A DNA stretch of 64,000 nt, taken from NCBI RefSeq assembly GCF_017696275.1, contig NZ_JAAORF010000003.1, forward strand, positions 558,001-622,000. The letters run 5' to 3'. Origin of the DNA: Prochlorococcus marinus XMU1405. GTDB taxonomy: Bacteria > Cyanobacteriota > Cyanobacteriia > PCC-6307 > Cyanobiaceae. Below, piece by piece: positions 49,476 through 57,680 of the stretch. Made by a program: the position numbers and the translations under genes. The notes below the pieces were generated by a model, which was not told the DNA's origin, searched no databases, and was given only the letters and a program-made list of their open reading frames with translations. How positions within the stretch are numbered: the stretch's first letter is position 1; the number at the start of each line of letters is the position of its first letter.

Positions 49476-50789
49476 TTGTTTAAAGAAGAAATAATACATC
49501 AATTAGAATTACACCCAAGTAGATTAGATAAAGAAAAAATCATTTCAGAAGCAATGGAAGATGGTCTAGATGATTTTTTTGAGGGTATACGTATGGCACT
49601 TGATCCATTAGTAACTTTTGGTGTAAAAATTGTCCCTGAGAAAGAGACTGAAAAAAGTCAAAATTTTTTATGGGAAGATTTTAGAAAATTAGCCAATAAG
49701 CTTATTCAAAGAGAACTTACTGGTCACGCTGCTCGCGATGCAATTCTTACGGCTATGGAATCTGCAACAAAAGAAGAGTGGAATGGATTTTATAGACGAG
49801 TTTTAATTAAAGATCTTAGATGTGGTGTATCTGAAAAAACAATCAACAAGATAGCAAAAAAATTTCCCAAATATACTATTCCTATTTTTTCTTGTCCTTT
49901 AGCTCATGACAGTGCAAATCATGAAAAAAAAATGATAGGGAAAAAGCAAATTGAAATCAAATTAGATGGTGTACGCGTCTTAACTATTATTAGACAAAAT
50001 AAAGTAGAAATGTTTTCTCGTAATGGGAAACAATTCCATAATTTTGGTCATATTATTTCAGAAATAGAAAACGCCTTAAAAGAAGATCCAGCACCTTATG
50101 ACTTAGTACTCGATGGTGAAGTGATGAGCGCTAACTTTCAAGATTTAATGAAACAGGTACATAGAAAAGATGGCAAACAAACAAAAGACGCAGTTCTACA
50201 TCTATTTGATTTATGTCCCCTTGAAGACTTCCAAAAAGGGCGATGGAACACTAGTCAAACAGCAAGAAGTTTATTAGTAAAAGAATGGGTAGCAAAACAT
50301 TCTTTACTTCTTAGACATATAAAAACACTTGACTGGGAAAATGTAGATCTAGATACCATTGAAGGACAGAAAAGATTTGTAGAGCTAAATAAATCTGCTG
50401 TAGAGGGTGGATATGAAGGGGTAATGATTAAAGATCCTGATGCAATATATGAATGTAAAAGAACACACAGTTGGTTAAAAGCAAAACCTTTCATTGAAGT
50501 CACCTTAAAAGTTGTATCTGTTGAGGAAGGGACAGGTCGTAATAAAGGTAGACTAGGAGCTGTACTAGTAGAAGGTGAAGATGATGGGCATGAATACAGT
50601 CTTAGTTGTGGAAGCGGATTTAGTGATATCCAACGTGAAGAATATTGGTCAAAACGGAATCAACTTATTGGTCAACTTGTAGAAATCAGAGCTGATGCTA
50701 AAACTAAATCCAAGGATGGGGTGGCTTTTAGTCTGAGGTTTCCGAGATTCAAATGCTTTAGAGGATTTAAAGCTGGAGAAAAAGTCTAA
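49476..50789 (+). CDS. ATP-dependent DNA ligase, phage T4-like architecture
   Basis: Seals nicks in DNA using ATP, through a ligase-adenylate. The 437 residues show a helical N-terminal DNA-binding domain (RELTGHAARDAILTAMES, VLIKDLRCGVSEKTINKIAKKFP) resembling that of T4 gp30, then the nucleotidyltransferase core: motif I IKLDGVR with catalytic Lys162, motif III DLVLDGEVM, IIIa LHLFDLCPL, IV EGVMIKDP, V SWLKAKP, and a C-terminal OB domain. The catalytic lysine sits at nearly the same place as in T4 ligase. Bacteria normally rely on NAD-dependent LigA, so this is an additional, phage-like enzyme. TTG start supported by GAGG. Base composition resembles the neighbours. Confidence 0.93.
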   Translation: MFKEEIIHQLELHPSRLDKEKIISEAMEDGLDDFFEGIRMALDPLVTFGVKIVPEKETEKSQNFLWEDFRKLANKLIQRELTGHAARDAILTAMESATKEEWNGFYRRVLIKDLRCGVSEKTINKIAKKFPKYTIPIFSCPLAHDSANHEKKMIGKKQIEIKLDGVRVLTIIRQNKVEMFSRNGKQFHNFGHIISEIENALKEDPAPYDLVLDGEVMSANFQDLMKQVHRKDGKQTKDAVLHLFDLCPLEDFQKGRWNTSQTARSLLVKEWVAKHSLLLRHIKTLDWENVDLDTIEGQKRFVELNKSAVEGGYEGVMIKDPDAIYECKRTHSWLKAKPFIEVTLKVVSVEEGTGRNKGRLGAVLVEGEDDGHEYSLSCGSGFSDIQREEYWSKRNQLIGQLVEIRADAKTKSKDGVAFSLRFPRFKCFRGFKAGEKV

Positions 50790-50905
50790 ATTTTAAAAAA
50801 TTATATTTAAAAAGTAGTCAATGAAAAATGTAGTTTTTAAGTAAAAAAACTAAAAATCTTAGCTATAAAATGTAAGAATAATTATCAGGACTTTTAGAGA
50901 GAATT

Positions 50906-51058
50906 ATGACGAAGAAAACAGTTTTCAACTTCATAAAAACACCTTGTGGACAAGCAAAATATATCGAATTAGAAGCCAACAAAACTCTACTAGGTAAATT
51001 TAGGCTTTTGTGGTTTATCTTAATAGCATCTATTAGAGATTGGAATATTAAAGAGTAA
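50906..51058 (+). CDS. Small basic unknown protein (50 residues)
   Basis: ATG at 50906 opens 50 codons ending TAA at 51056-51058. The product starts MTKKTVFNFIKTPCGQAKYIE and contains a hydrophobic stretch LLWFILIASI near residues 34-43 flanked by basic residues, ending RDWNIKE. AGAGAG just before the start could be a weak ribosome site, and TATAAA-like bases lie at about 50862. It fills the gap between the ligase (116 bases upstream) and the converging VTT-family gene (4 bases). Peripheral or single-pass membrane association is possible. I do not recognise it; reality is likely but not certain. Confidence 0.45.
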   Translation: MTKKTVFNFIKTPCGQAKYIELEANKTLLGKFRLLWFILIASIRDWNIKE

Positions 51059-51062
51059 ATTC

Positions 51063-51665
51063 TTAGGATTTTTCAAAATATTCCCTGGAATATTTAGCTG
51101 AGAAATATACAACTAAAAAAGTTGAAATAATTCCAATGATAGTCATATATAAGTTATTTGGTGATTGGACATTTTTTAGCTCCTGAATATTTTTTGCCAA
51201 ACTACCTATTGAGCAATAAAGAAAAGTTCCTGGAATTATTCCAAGAAGACCAATAGCGAAATCTCGAAATTTAACATTATTCAAACCATAAAAATAATTA
51301 AGAATACTGAAGGGAAATATCGGAGATAATCTTGCTAAAAAAATTAATTTAAGTCCGCCTTTTTCAACTACTTTTTCCATAACACTTAATTTTGGATAAC
51401 GACTAAAAAGATTTTTTAGCTTTTTTGCAAAAAAACTTTTTGATACAAAAAAAGCAAATGATGCTCCTAAGGAAGCGGAGAAAAAAACGATAATTGATCC
51501 TAAATATGAGCCATATAAAAAACCTGATAATAAAGATAACCAAGAAGCTGGGAGTATTAATAAAACAATTAAAATATAAATACAAACAAACGAAAATATC
51601 CCAATTCCAGTATTAAAAAAAAAAGATAAATTATAAATATTTTCAAGAAATATGTTCATTCTCAA
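51063..51665 (-). CDS. VTT/DedA-superfamily (TVP38/TMEM64) membrane protein
   Basis: A 200-residue polytopic membrane protein. It has about five hydrophobic segments, including FFNTGIGIFSFVCIYILIVLLILPASWLSLLSGFLYG, GSIIVFFSASLGASFAFFVSKSFF and LYMTIIGIISTFLVVYFSA. The family marks are the Leu-Pro-Ala-Ser/Gly-x-Leu-x-x-Gly-x-Leu-Tyr-Gly segment and KLIFLARLSPIFPFSILNYFYGL near residues 104-126. Proteins of this superfamily are linked to lipid scrambling or transport and membrane homeostasis. Its start overlaps the valS stop by four bases, so translation is probably coupled, with no obvious functional tie. Confidence 0.88.
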   Translation of the reverse strand: MRMNIFLENIYNLSFFFNTGIGIFSFVCIYILIVLLILPASWLSLLSGFLYGSYLGSIIVFFSASLGASFAFFVSKSFFAKKLKNLFSRYPKLSVMEKVVEKGGLKLIFLARLSPIFPFSILNYFYGLNNVKFRDFAIGLLGIIPGTFLYCSIGSLAKNIQELKNVQSPNNLYMTIIGIISTFLVVYFSAKYSREYFEKS

Positions 51666-54424
51666 TTCAAAAGTTCGAGTTTTTTAGTAATTCTCTCCAT
51701 TTGTACCGAACCCTCATTTAATTTAAATCTACATTCATCAACAATATCTTTTGGAGCCTTATCCACGAAATTTTTGTTAGATAATCTCTTATTTAAATTA
51801 TCTAACTCAATAGTCACCTTTTTTAAATCCTTGTTTAACCTTTCCTTTAATGCATCCATATTTACAAAATCCTGAAAAGGTAAGTAAACCTCTAAATCAC
51901 TAATTATCCCAGAAAAAGATTTAGCAAACTCTTTTTTATCAACAGCATTAGGTTTAAAAATAAATACTTCAGAAGATTTAGTTAAGGTTTGAATATCATC
52001 AACTAAAATTTTTAGAAAATCAATCAATTCATCATTATCTGAAATCAAGTAAACAGGAACTTTTTCTGATGGCTTGAGGCCTAATTCAGCTCTCAAATTT
52101 CTAATCAATCGAATAATTTCAAAGAGTTGTTGAAAGGAATTATCAAGCTTATTATCAACAAATTTATTTTCTTGGGTTGGCCATTTTTGAAGAGATAATA
52201 ATTCTTTATCTGATTTAAGTTGAAGTACATGCCAAAGTTCTTCAGTAATGTGCGGCATAAAAGGATGAATCATCACCAAAATATCATTGAGCACTTTTAT
52301 TAAAACCTTTTCAGATATTTGTCTATTATTAGTCTCTTTATTATTAAACCTTTGTTTAGCAAATTCTACATACCAGTCACAAAAATCATTCCACGTAAAT
52401 TCATATAGAAGTTTCGCAGATTCTCCCAATTTATATTCTTTCAACAAAGCAGCGACTTTTATATTTACTTGATTCAATTTCGATAAAATCCACTTATCAC
52501 ATAACTCTAAAGAAGTTTCATCACTCTCATTAAGCGAATAATTATTATTAGAAGTTTTATTAATTAACACAAATTTAGTTGCATTCCATAATTTATTCGC
52601 AAAATTTCTTGAAGCTTCAACAGTTGAAGACGTATCTTTTTTCCTATCAAAGTCAAGCCGGATATCTTGTCCAGCGCCTGCAACTTCTCGAATTAAAGCA
52701 AATCGTAGAGCATCAGAACCATATTTATCAATTAATAGTATTGGATCAATACCATTACCTGAACTTTTACTCATTTTTTTATTATTTTCATCTCGAACTA
52801 GACCATGAATATAAACATCCTTAAAAGGAATATTATTTGTAAAAGTATTCCCCATCATTGTCATTCTTGCCACCCAGAAGAAAATAATATCGAAACCAGT
52901 AACAAGAACATTATTTGGATACCATTTTTTAAAATCCGGATCATTTGTATTTGGCCAACCAAGGGTTGAGAAAGGCCATAAACCACTTGAAAACCATGTA
53001 TCCAAAACATCCTTATCACGAACCAATTTAATATTTAATCCAAATTTTTTATTAGCTTCGATTAAGGCATCTTGTTCATTTCTTGCAACGATATATGGAG
53101 TATTTTGTTCTATTGAGTCTTGATTTTCATCTAAAACATACCATGCTGGTATTTGGTGTCCCCACCACAATTGACGACTAATACACCAATCATTAATATT
53201 CTCCAACCAATCCTTATAAACTTTCTCCCAGCGTGGAGGAATAAAAGATGGTTTTTTAGAACCAATTTCATTAAGACATCCTTGTGATATATCATCCATT
53301 TTCAAAAACCATTGTGTTGATAATAAAGGTTCAATTGGAACCTTACCTCTATCAGAAAAAGGAACAGTATGTTTATAATCCTCTATCTTTGTCAAAAGAC
53401 CTAAATTATCCAATTCTTTAATAATTTTCTTTCTAGCCTCATATCTATCTAAATTTTGAAAAATACCTGCATTAATATTTAAAGTTCCATCTTTGTTCAT
53501 TACATTAATCTGTTTTAAATTATGCCTTTTTCCTATTGCAAAATCATTTGGATCATGGGCTGGAGTAACCTTTACACAACCCGTACCAAAATCTTTATCA
53601 ACATGTGAATCAGCGATAATAGGTATTTCTCTATCAACGAAAGGGACTTTTACATTGACACCAATAAATTCTTTATATCTATCATCATCAGGATTAACTG
53701 CCACAGCAGTATCACCCAATAGAGTTTCTGGTCTTGTTGTTGCAACTTCTAAGTACTTATCTAACTGTTCACCACTTTCAGAAATTAAAGGGTATTTAAA
53801 ATGCCATAAATGACCATTTACTTCTTGCATTTCAACTTCAAGATCACTTACGGCAGATTGAGATTCAGGACACCAATTAACCAAATATTCGCCTCTATAA
53901 ATTAAATTCTTTTTATAGAGAATATTAAAAGCCTCAATAACTGCTTCATTTAATTTTTGATCTAGAGTAAATCTTTCTCTAGTCCAGTCAACTGAATATC
54001 CTATCCTTTTTAATTGAGAAACTATTCTTCCACCACTTTGTTCTTTCCAATTCCATGCTCTTTTAAGAAATTCATCTCTTCCAATATCCTCGCTTGTTTT
54101 GCCTTCACTTTTTAATTGTTTTTCAAGAATAGTTTGAACAGCTATTGAAGCATGATCAGTTCCTGGTAAGCACAAAACATTCTTACCTAAAAGTCTTTGA
54201 AAACGTACTACAACATCTATTAAAGCCGTATTAAATGCATGCCCCATATGCAAAGACCCAGTTACATTTGGTGGCGGAATAACAACACAAAAAGGCTCCC
54301 CATCATCCTCAGGATTAGGACTAAACGCCTTTAGACTTTCCCATTTTTCTTGCCACTTTTTCTCTACTTCAAAAGGTGAATAATTCTCTAAAGATAATTG
54401 ATCATTCATCTCTGTCATGTCCAA
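51662..54424 (-). CDS. valS: Valyl-tRNA synthetase
   Basis: Charges tRNA-Val and edits mischarged threonine. The 920-residue class I enzyme has the HIGH-type motif PPPNVTGSLHMGHAF near residue 50, PGTDHASIA, the CP1 editing domain (TTRPETLLGDTAVAVNPDD near 230), WCISRQLWWGHQIPAWY near 415, KMSKS as NKKMSKSSGNGIDP near 553, the anticodon-binding helices and a C-terminal coiled-coil arm (LKKVTIELDNLNKRLSNKNF). Coupled to the VTT-family gene downstream; a tRNA-Val gene lies 0.5 kb upstream on the same strand. Confidence 0.97.
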   Translation of the reverse strand: MDMTEMNDQLSLENYSPFEVEKKWQEKWESLKAFSPNPEDDGEPFCVVIPPPNVTGSLHMGHAFNTALIDVVVRFQRLLGKNVLCLPGTDHASIAVQTILEKQLKSEGKTSEDIGRDEFLKRAWNWKEQSGGRIVSQLKRIGYSVDWTRERFTLDQKLNEAVIEAFNILYKKNLIYRGEYLVNWCPESQSAVSDLEVEMQEVNGHLWHFKYPLISESGEQLDKYLEVATTRPETLLGDTAVAVNPDDDRYKEFIGVNVKVPFVDREIPIIADSHVDKDFGTGCVKVTPAHDPNDFAIGKRHNLKQINVMNKDGTLNINAGIFQNLDRYEARKKIIKELDNLGLLTKIEDYKHTVPFSDRGKVPIEPLLSTQWFLKMDDISQGCLNEIGSKKPSFIPPRWEKVYKDWLENINDWCISRQLWWGHQIPAWYVLDENQDSIEQNTPYIVARNEQDALIEANKKFGLNIKLVRDKDVLDTWFSSGLWPFSTLGWPNTNDPDFKKWYPNNVLVTGFDIIFFWVARMTMMGNTFTNNIPFKDVYIHGLVRDENNKKMSKSSGNGIDPILLIDKYGSDALRFALIREVAGAGQDIRLDFDRKKDTSSTVEASRNFANKLWNATKFVLINKTSNNNYSLNESDETSLELCDKWILSKLNQVNIKVAALLKEYKLGESAKLLYEFTWNDFCDWYVEFAKQRFNNKETNNRQISEKVLIKVLNDILVMIHPFMPHITEELWHVLQLKSDKELLSLQKWPTQENKFVDNKLDNSFQQLFEIIRLIRNLRAELGLKPSEKVPVYLISDNDELIDFLKILVDDIQTLTKSSEVFIFKPNAVDKKEFAKSFSGIISDLEVYLPFQDFVNMDALKERLNKDLKKVTIELDNLNKRLSNKNFVDKAPKDIVDECRFKLNEGSVQMERITKKLELLN

Positions 54425-54515
54425 ATTTTATTTCAATAAACTTTTTGTTTATTTTATCTTGAGAGCAGCCAATTAATGAAAATAATATTAGTTTGCAAAA
54501 AAATAAACATACATT

Positions 54516-54857
54516 CTACAAAAGTTTGAAGCCAGAACCGCAAGAACAACGTTTTGCATTTTTTGGTGTTGAAATAAGAAATCCACCACCACTCAAATCA
54601 CCGTAATAATCTAATTTTAAATCTTTAAGTAAATTAAACTTTTTTACATCCGCGTATAAAGTTACTCCTTCAGTTCTTGAAATAGGGGATCCATTACATG
54701 TACCCGGCCTTAATTTAATATGCATCCATCCTTCGGAACAATTTTTATCCTCTATCAAATCAATCGACATTTCTCCTGGAGAACCTCCAAAAGAAGCTTG
54801 CCTAGATAGTTCTGAAGCAGCGCTTTGACTGATTGAAAGATTGACGATCTCAGTCAT
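54516..54857 (-). CDS. IscA/HesB-family iron-sulfur cluster assembly protein
   Basis: An A-type iron-sulfur carrier or scaffold of 113 residues. The three conserved cysteines are visible, one in PGTCNGSP near residue 56 and two in RCSCGSGF near 105-109, with the GDLSGGGFLISTPKNAKR stretch before them. The pair is Cys-Ser-Cys instead of the usual Cys-Gly-Cys. A longer frame begins 15 residues upstream (MSLVRTLDR) but runs into the tRNA-Val gene, so I choose the ATG at 54857 (MTEIVNLSIS). It ends 91 bases upstream of valS. Exact subtype (IscA, SufA or ErpA) is not decided. Confidence 0.88.
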   Translation of the reverse strand: MTEIVNLSISQSAASELSRQASFGGSPGEMSIDLIEDKNCSEGWMHIKLRPGTCNGSPISRTEGVTLYADVKKFNLLKDLKLDYYGDLSGGGFLISTPKNAKRCSCGSGFKLL

Positions 54858-54872
54858 TAGAAAAATAATAAA

Positions 54873-54944
<72 letters not shown>

Positions 54945-54974
54945 TTATAATAAACCATTCTAATAGATGAAGTT

Positions 54975-55005
54975 GAAATATTTATACTAAGTATTTAAAT
55001 ATTTC
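54975..55005. repeat. Inverted repeat between tRNA-Val and mazG
   Basis: GAAATATTT (54975-54983) pairs with AAATATTTC (54997-55005). The interior continues with ATAC (54984-54987), loop TAA and GTAT (54991-54994), leaving two unpaired T. The hairpin would have 13 pairs, all but three of them A-T. It lies 38 bases before the mazG ATG. It could be an mRNA leader structure or an operator; no T-run marks it as a clear terminator. Confidence 0.5.
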
Positions 55006-55042
55006 ATGATTGAGGCAAAATTAAATAAATAAAATATATCCT

Positions 55043-55888
55043 ATGTCCTCAAACGATAGATATAACTTACAAAAAAATTCCGATTTAGAGACTTTAGAAA
55101 ACTTTAAAATTTTAATATCTAATATCAAATCATTAAAAGATAAAACTTGGGGATGCCCTTGGCAGAAAATACAGTCTCATAAATCGTTGATCCCATTTTT
55201 ACATGAAGAAAGTAATGAATTTATAGATGCGATATATGAAAAAAAGGCGGATAACATATGTGAAGAGTTAGGAGATCTTTTATTACAAGTAATGCTTCAT
55301 GCTGAAATCGGTTACGAAAAAAAAGAATTTGAACTAAATGATGTTATAAAAAATCTAAACAAGAAAATTATTAATAGACATCCATATATTTTTAAAAAAA
55401 AAGAAAAAGTATCTCTTGAAAAATCGCAACAAATCTGGGAAAACATTAAAAATTCAGAAAAAGAAACACCTCATATGGAATCATCAATAAGTAAAAATTT
55501 AAATATGACAATCAAAAATTTACCACCAATGGTTGGAACAGATAAAATCACAAATGTTGTTAAAGAATATGGTTTTAAATGGGAGAGTACCGATCAGATT
55601 TTTGAAAAGTTAGAAGAAGAGATTAATGAATTAAAGGAAGCAATTAAAAGCAATAATGATTCAGAAATAAAAAATGAATTTGGGGATATTTACTTTACCC
55701 TTCTGAATCTCTCAAACTTTTTAAAAATCAATCCTGAATCAGCTCTACAAAAAACTAATAAAAAATTTTTAGACAGGTTTTCAATCATTGAACATCATGC
55801 AGGCGATAATATAAAAAAACAAAATCCTAAAGACTTTCAACGGCTTTGGCAAATAGCCAAGCGAAAACTTAAAAGAAAAAATTCTTAA
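55043..55888 (+). CDS. mazG: Nucleoside triphosphate pyrophosphohydrolase MazG
   Basis: Hydrolyses NTPs or dNTPs to monophosphates, as a house-cleaner and possible modulator of (p)ppGpp. The 281-residue protein has two MazG domains: EESNEFIDAIYEKKADNICEELGDLLLQVMLHAEI near 60-95 with the Glu/Glu/Glu/Asp metal site, and KLEEEINELKEAIKSNNDSEIKNEFGDIYFTLLNL near 192-226, plus the family mark CPWQKIQSHKSLIPFL. This full-length host form differs from the short single-domain MazG carried by cyanophages. It opens the run mazG-speE-speB-gcvT. Confidence 0.94.
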   Translation: MSSNDRYNLQKNSDLETLENFKILISNIKSLKDKTWGCPWQKIQSHKSLIPFLHEESNEFIDAIYEKKADNICEELGDLLLQVMLHAEIGYEKKEFELNDVIKNLNKKIINRHPYIFKKKEKVSLEKSQQIWENIKNSEKETPHMESSISKNLNMTIKNLPPMVGTDKITNVVKEYGFKWESTDQIFEKLEEEINELKEAIKSNNDSEIKNEFGDIYFTLLNLSNFLKINPESALQKTNKKFLDRFSIIEHHAGDNIKKQNPKDFQRLWQIAKRKLKRKNS

Positions 55889-55895
55889 AAAGCAA

Positions 55896-56744
55896 ATGAC
55901 TAATATTTCAACATGGATAGATGAATATCATAAAGGCTCAAGATTCGGTCTAAATGGAGATGTTTTAATTAAACAAAAATCACAATATCAAGAAATTATT
56001 GTTATTGAAAATGAATACTATGGAAGAGCTTTAATGCTTGATGGTTGTTGGATGACATCACTAAAAGACGAGAAATATTATCATGAGTGTCTTGTGCATC
56101 CAGCATTAAGTAGCATTGACGAAAAATCTAATGTACTAATTATTGGTGGAGGAGACGGCGGTACAGCAAGAGAATGCGTTAAATATTCTCAAATATCGAA
56201 AATTGATCTAGTAGAAATTGACGAGGAGGTAATCAAAATATCTAAAAAATTTTTAAAAGAAATTGGAGGCGAAGCATGGAATGATAAAAGATTAGAAATA
56301 CATGTTGATGATGGTGTTAAATGGGTAAAAAAAACAAGAGATAATTTTTACGACGTTATTTTTATAGATTGTTCAGATCCCTCAGAATTCTCAAATTTAT
56401 TATTTTCAGATTCTTTTTATAAAGAATGTAAAAGAATACTTACACCAAAGGGGATATTAGCAACGCAAAGTGAATCTCCTGAATCCTTTAAAAATATTCA
56501 CATAAATATTTTGAAAACCCTAAAAAATATATTTAAAGTTTCTAAAACTATGTATTCCTTTGTGCCTATATATCCAAGCGGGATTTGGAGTTGGACATTC
56601 GCTTCTTCAGAAGATCTAAATTTATCAAAGCAAAATTGTGATGAAGTCCTAAAAATAGAAAAAGGATGTGAAATTTGGAATTTAAATTTTCAAAATGCAG
56701 CATTCAAAATGATGCCAAATAAAATTGTAAAAGAACTAGATTAA
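55896..56744 (+). CDS. speE: Spermidine synthase
   Basis: Transfers the aminopropyl group of decarboxylated S-adenosylmethionine to putrescine. The 282 residues have YQEIIVIENEYYGRALMLDG near 30, the nucleotide site LIIGGGDGGTARE near 81, VDLVEIDEEVI, and the catalytic region DVIFIDCSDPSEF near 155, followed by GILATQSESP. The Asp-Cys-Ser-Asp-Pro form differs slightly from the common Asp-Ser-Thr/Ser-Asp-Pro. It is 7 bases after mazG and 4 before speB; speB would supply putrescine. Confidence 0.93.
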   Translation: MTNISTWIDEYHKGSRFGLNGDVLIKQKSQYQEIIVIENEYYGRALMLDGCWMTSLKDEKYYHECLVHPALSSIDEKSNVLIIGGGDGGTARECVKYSQISKIDLVEIDEEVIKISKKFLKEIGGEAWNDKRLEIHVDDGVKWVKKTRDNFYDVIFIDCSDPSEFSNLLFSDSFYKECKRILTPKGILATQSESPESFKNIHINILKTLKNIFKVSKTMYSFVPIYPSGIWSWTFASSEDLNLSKQNCDEVLKIEKGCEIWNLNFQNAAFKMMPNKIVKELD

Positions 56745-56748
56745 TAAG

Positions 56749-57630
56749 ATGACAAAAAATTTATTTGATAACGAAAATGCAATTTATATGGGAGCAAAAA
56801 GAAGTCCCGAGAATTGCTCAATTGGTATATTTGGAGTTAATTATGACGGGACATGTTCCTTTAAACCAGGAGCAAGATTTGGTCCAGAAGCAATAAGACA
56901 AGTCAGTTCTTGTTTAGAAACATATTGTCCAAAAATAAAAAAAGACTTAGAGGATATTATTTATGTTGATTTTGGATCAATACTAATTGATAAAAATGAC
57001 TCAAAGTCGGTTATTGAATCGGTTAAATCAGCAACAAATTATTTAATTAATAAACGTCTTAGTCCTATTATGCTTGGAGGCGAACACTCTATTACAAGAG
57101 GTGCTATTGAAGCATTAGTAAAAAAATATCCAGATTTGATATTGGTTCAACTTGATGCTCATGCAGATTTAAGAGAATCATATATAGGAAATGAACATAG
57201 TCATGCTTGTACTATGAAAAGATGCTTAGAAGTGCTACCAGAAAAGAAAATTTTACAAGTAGGAATTAGAAGTGGGACTAAGGAAGAATTTGAAATTATG
57301 CATAACAACAAACAATTAGTTAACTTTTGTCCAGGCGGAAATGCACATGAGTTAAAACAAGCTCTTCTACCGTTCGCTAAGTCTCCAATCTATTTAACAA
57401 TAGATTTAGATTGGTTTGATCCCAGTTTATTAGCAGGGACGGGCACTCCAGAACCGGGAGGATTTTTTTGGAATGATTTTGAAGAAATACTGAAAACTTT
57501 AAAAGAATTTAGAATTGTGGCTTCAGACATTGTGGAATTATCTCCAGAAATTGATAAAAGCGGAGTAAGTAGCATAGTTGCAGCCAAAGTACTTAGAAGC
57601 TTAATTTTGTCATTAGAAAATATGCAATAA
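56749..57630 (+). CDS. speB: Agmatinase-family ureohydrolase
   Basis: Member of the binuclear-metal ureohydrolase family; most likely agmatine to putrescine plus urea. The 293 residues have the metal ligands in LGGEHSITRG near 110, QLDAHADLRESYIGNEHSHACTM near 135-157 and TIDLDWFDPSLLAGTGTPEPGG near 218-239. The gene lies directly after speE, supporting a polyamine role. Some cyanobacterial family members hydrolyse guanidine or related compounds instead, so substrate is an inference. I see nothing to separate the two from motifs alone. Confidence 0.85.
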   Translation: MTKNLFDNENAIYMGAKRSPENCSIGIFGVNYDGTCSFKPGARFGPEAIRQVSSCLETYCPKIKKDLEDIIYVDFGSILIDKNDSKSVIESVKSATNYLINKRLSPIMLGGEHSITRGAIEALVKKYPDLILVQLDAHADLRESYIGNEHSHACTMKRCLEVLPEKKILQVGIRSGTKEEFEIMHNNKQLVNFCPGGNAHELKQALLPFAKSPIYLTIDLDWFDPSLLAGTGTPEPGGFFWNDFEEILKTLKEFRIVASDIVELSPEIDKSGVSSIVAAKVLRSLILSLENMQ

Positions 57631-57680
57631 AAAATTTCTAAACTACAGTGTAAAAATACTAAATACAAACTAAATATTTC

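Noticed and set aside
49476-50789. Prophage remnant around the ligase
   Set aside because: No integrase, structural phage gene, attachment-like repeat or composition shift accompanies it.
57631-57680. Glycine riboswitch before gcvT
   Set aside because: The spacer is only 50 bases, far too short, and no conserved core is visible. The gcvP and gcvH leaders are shorter still.
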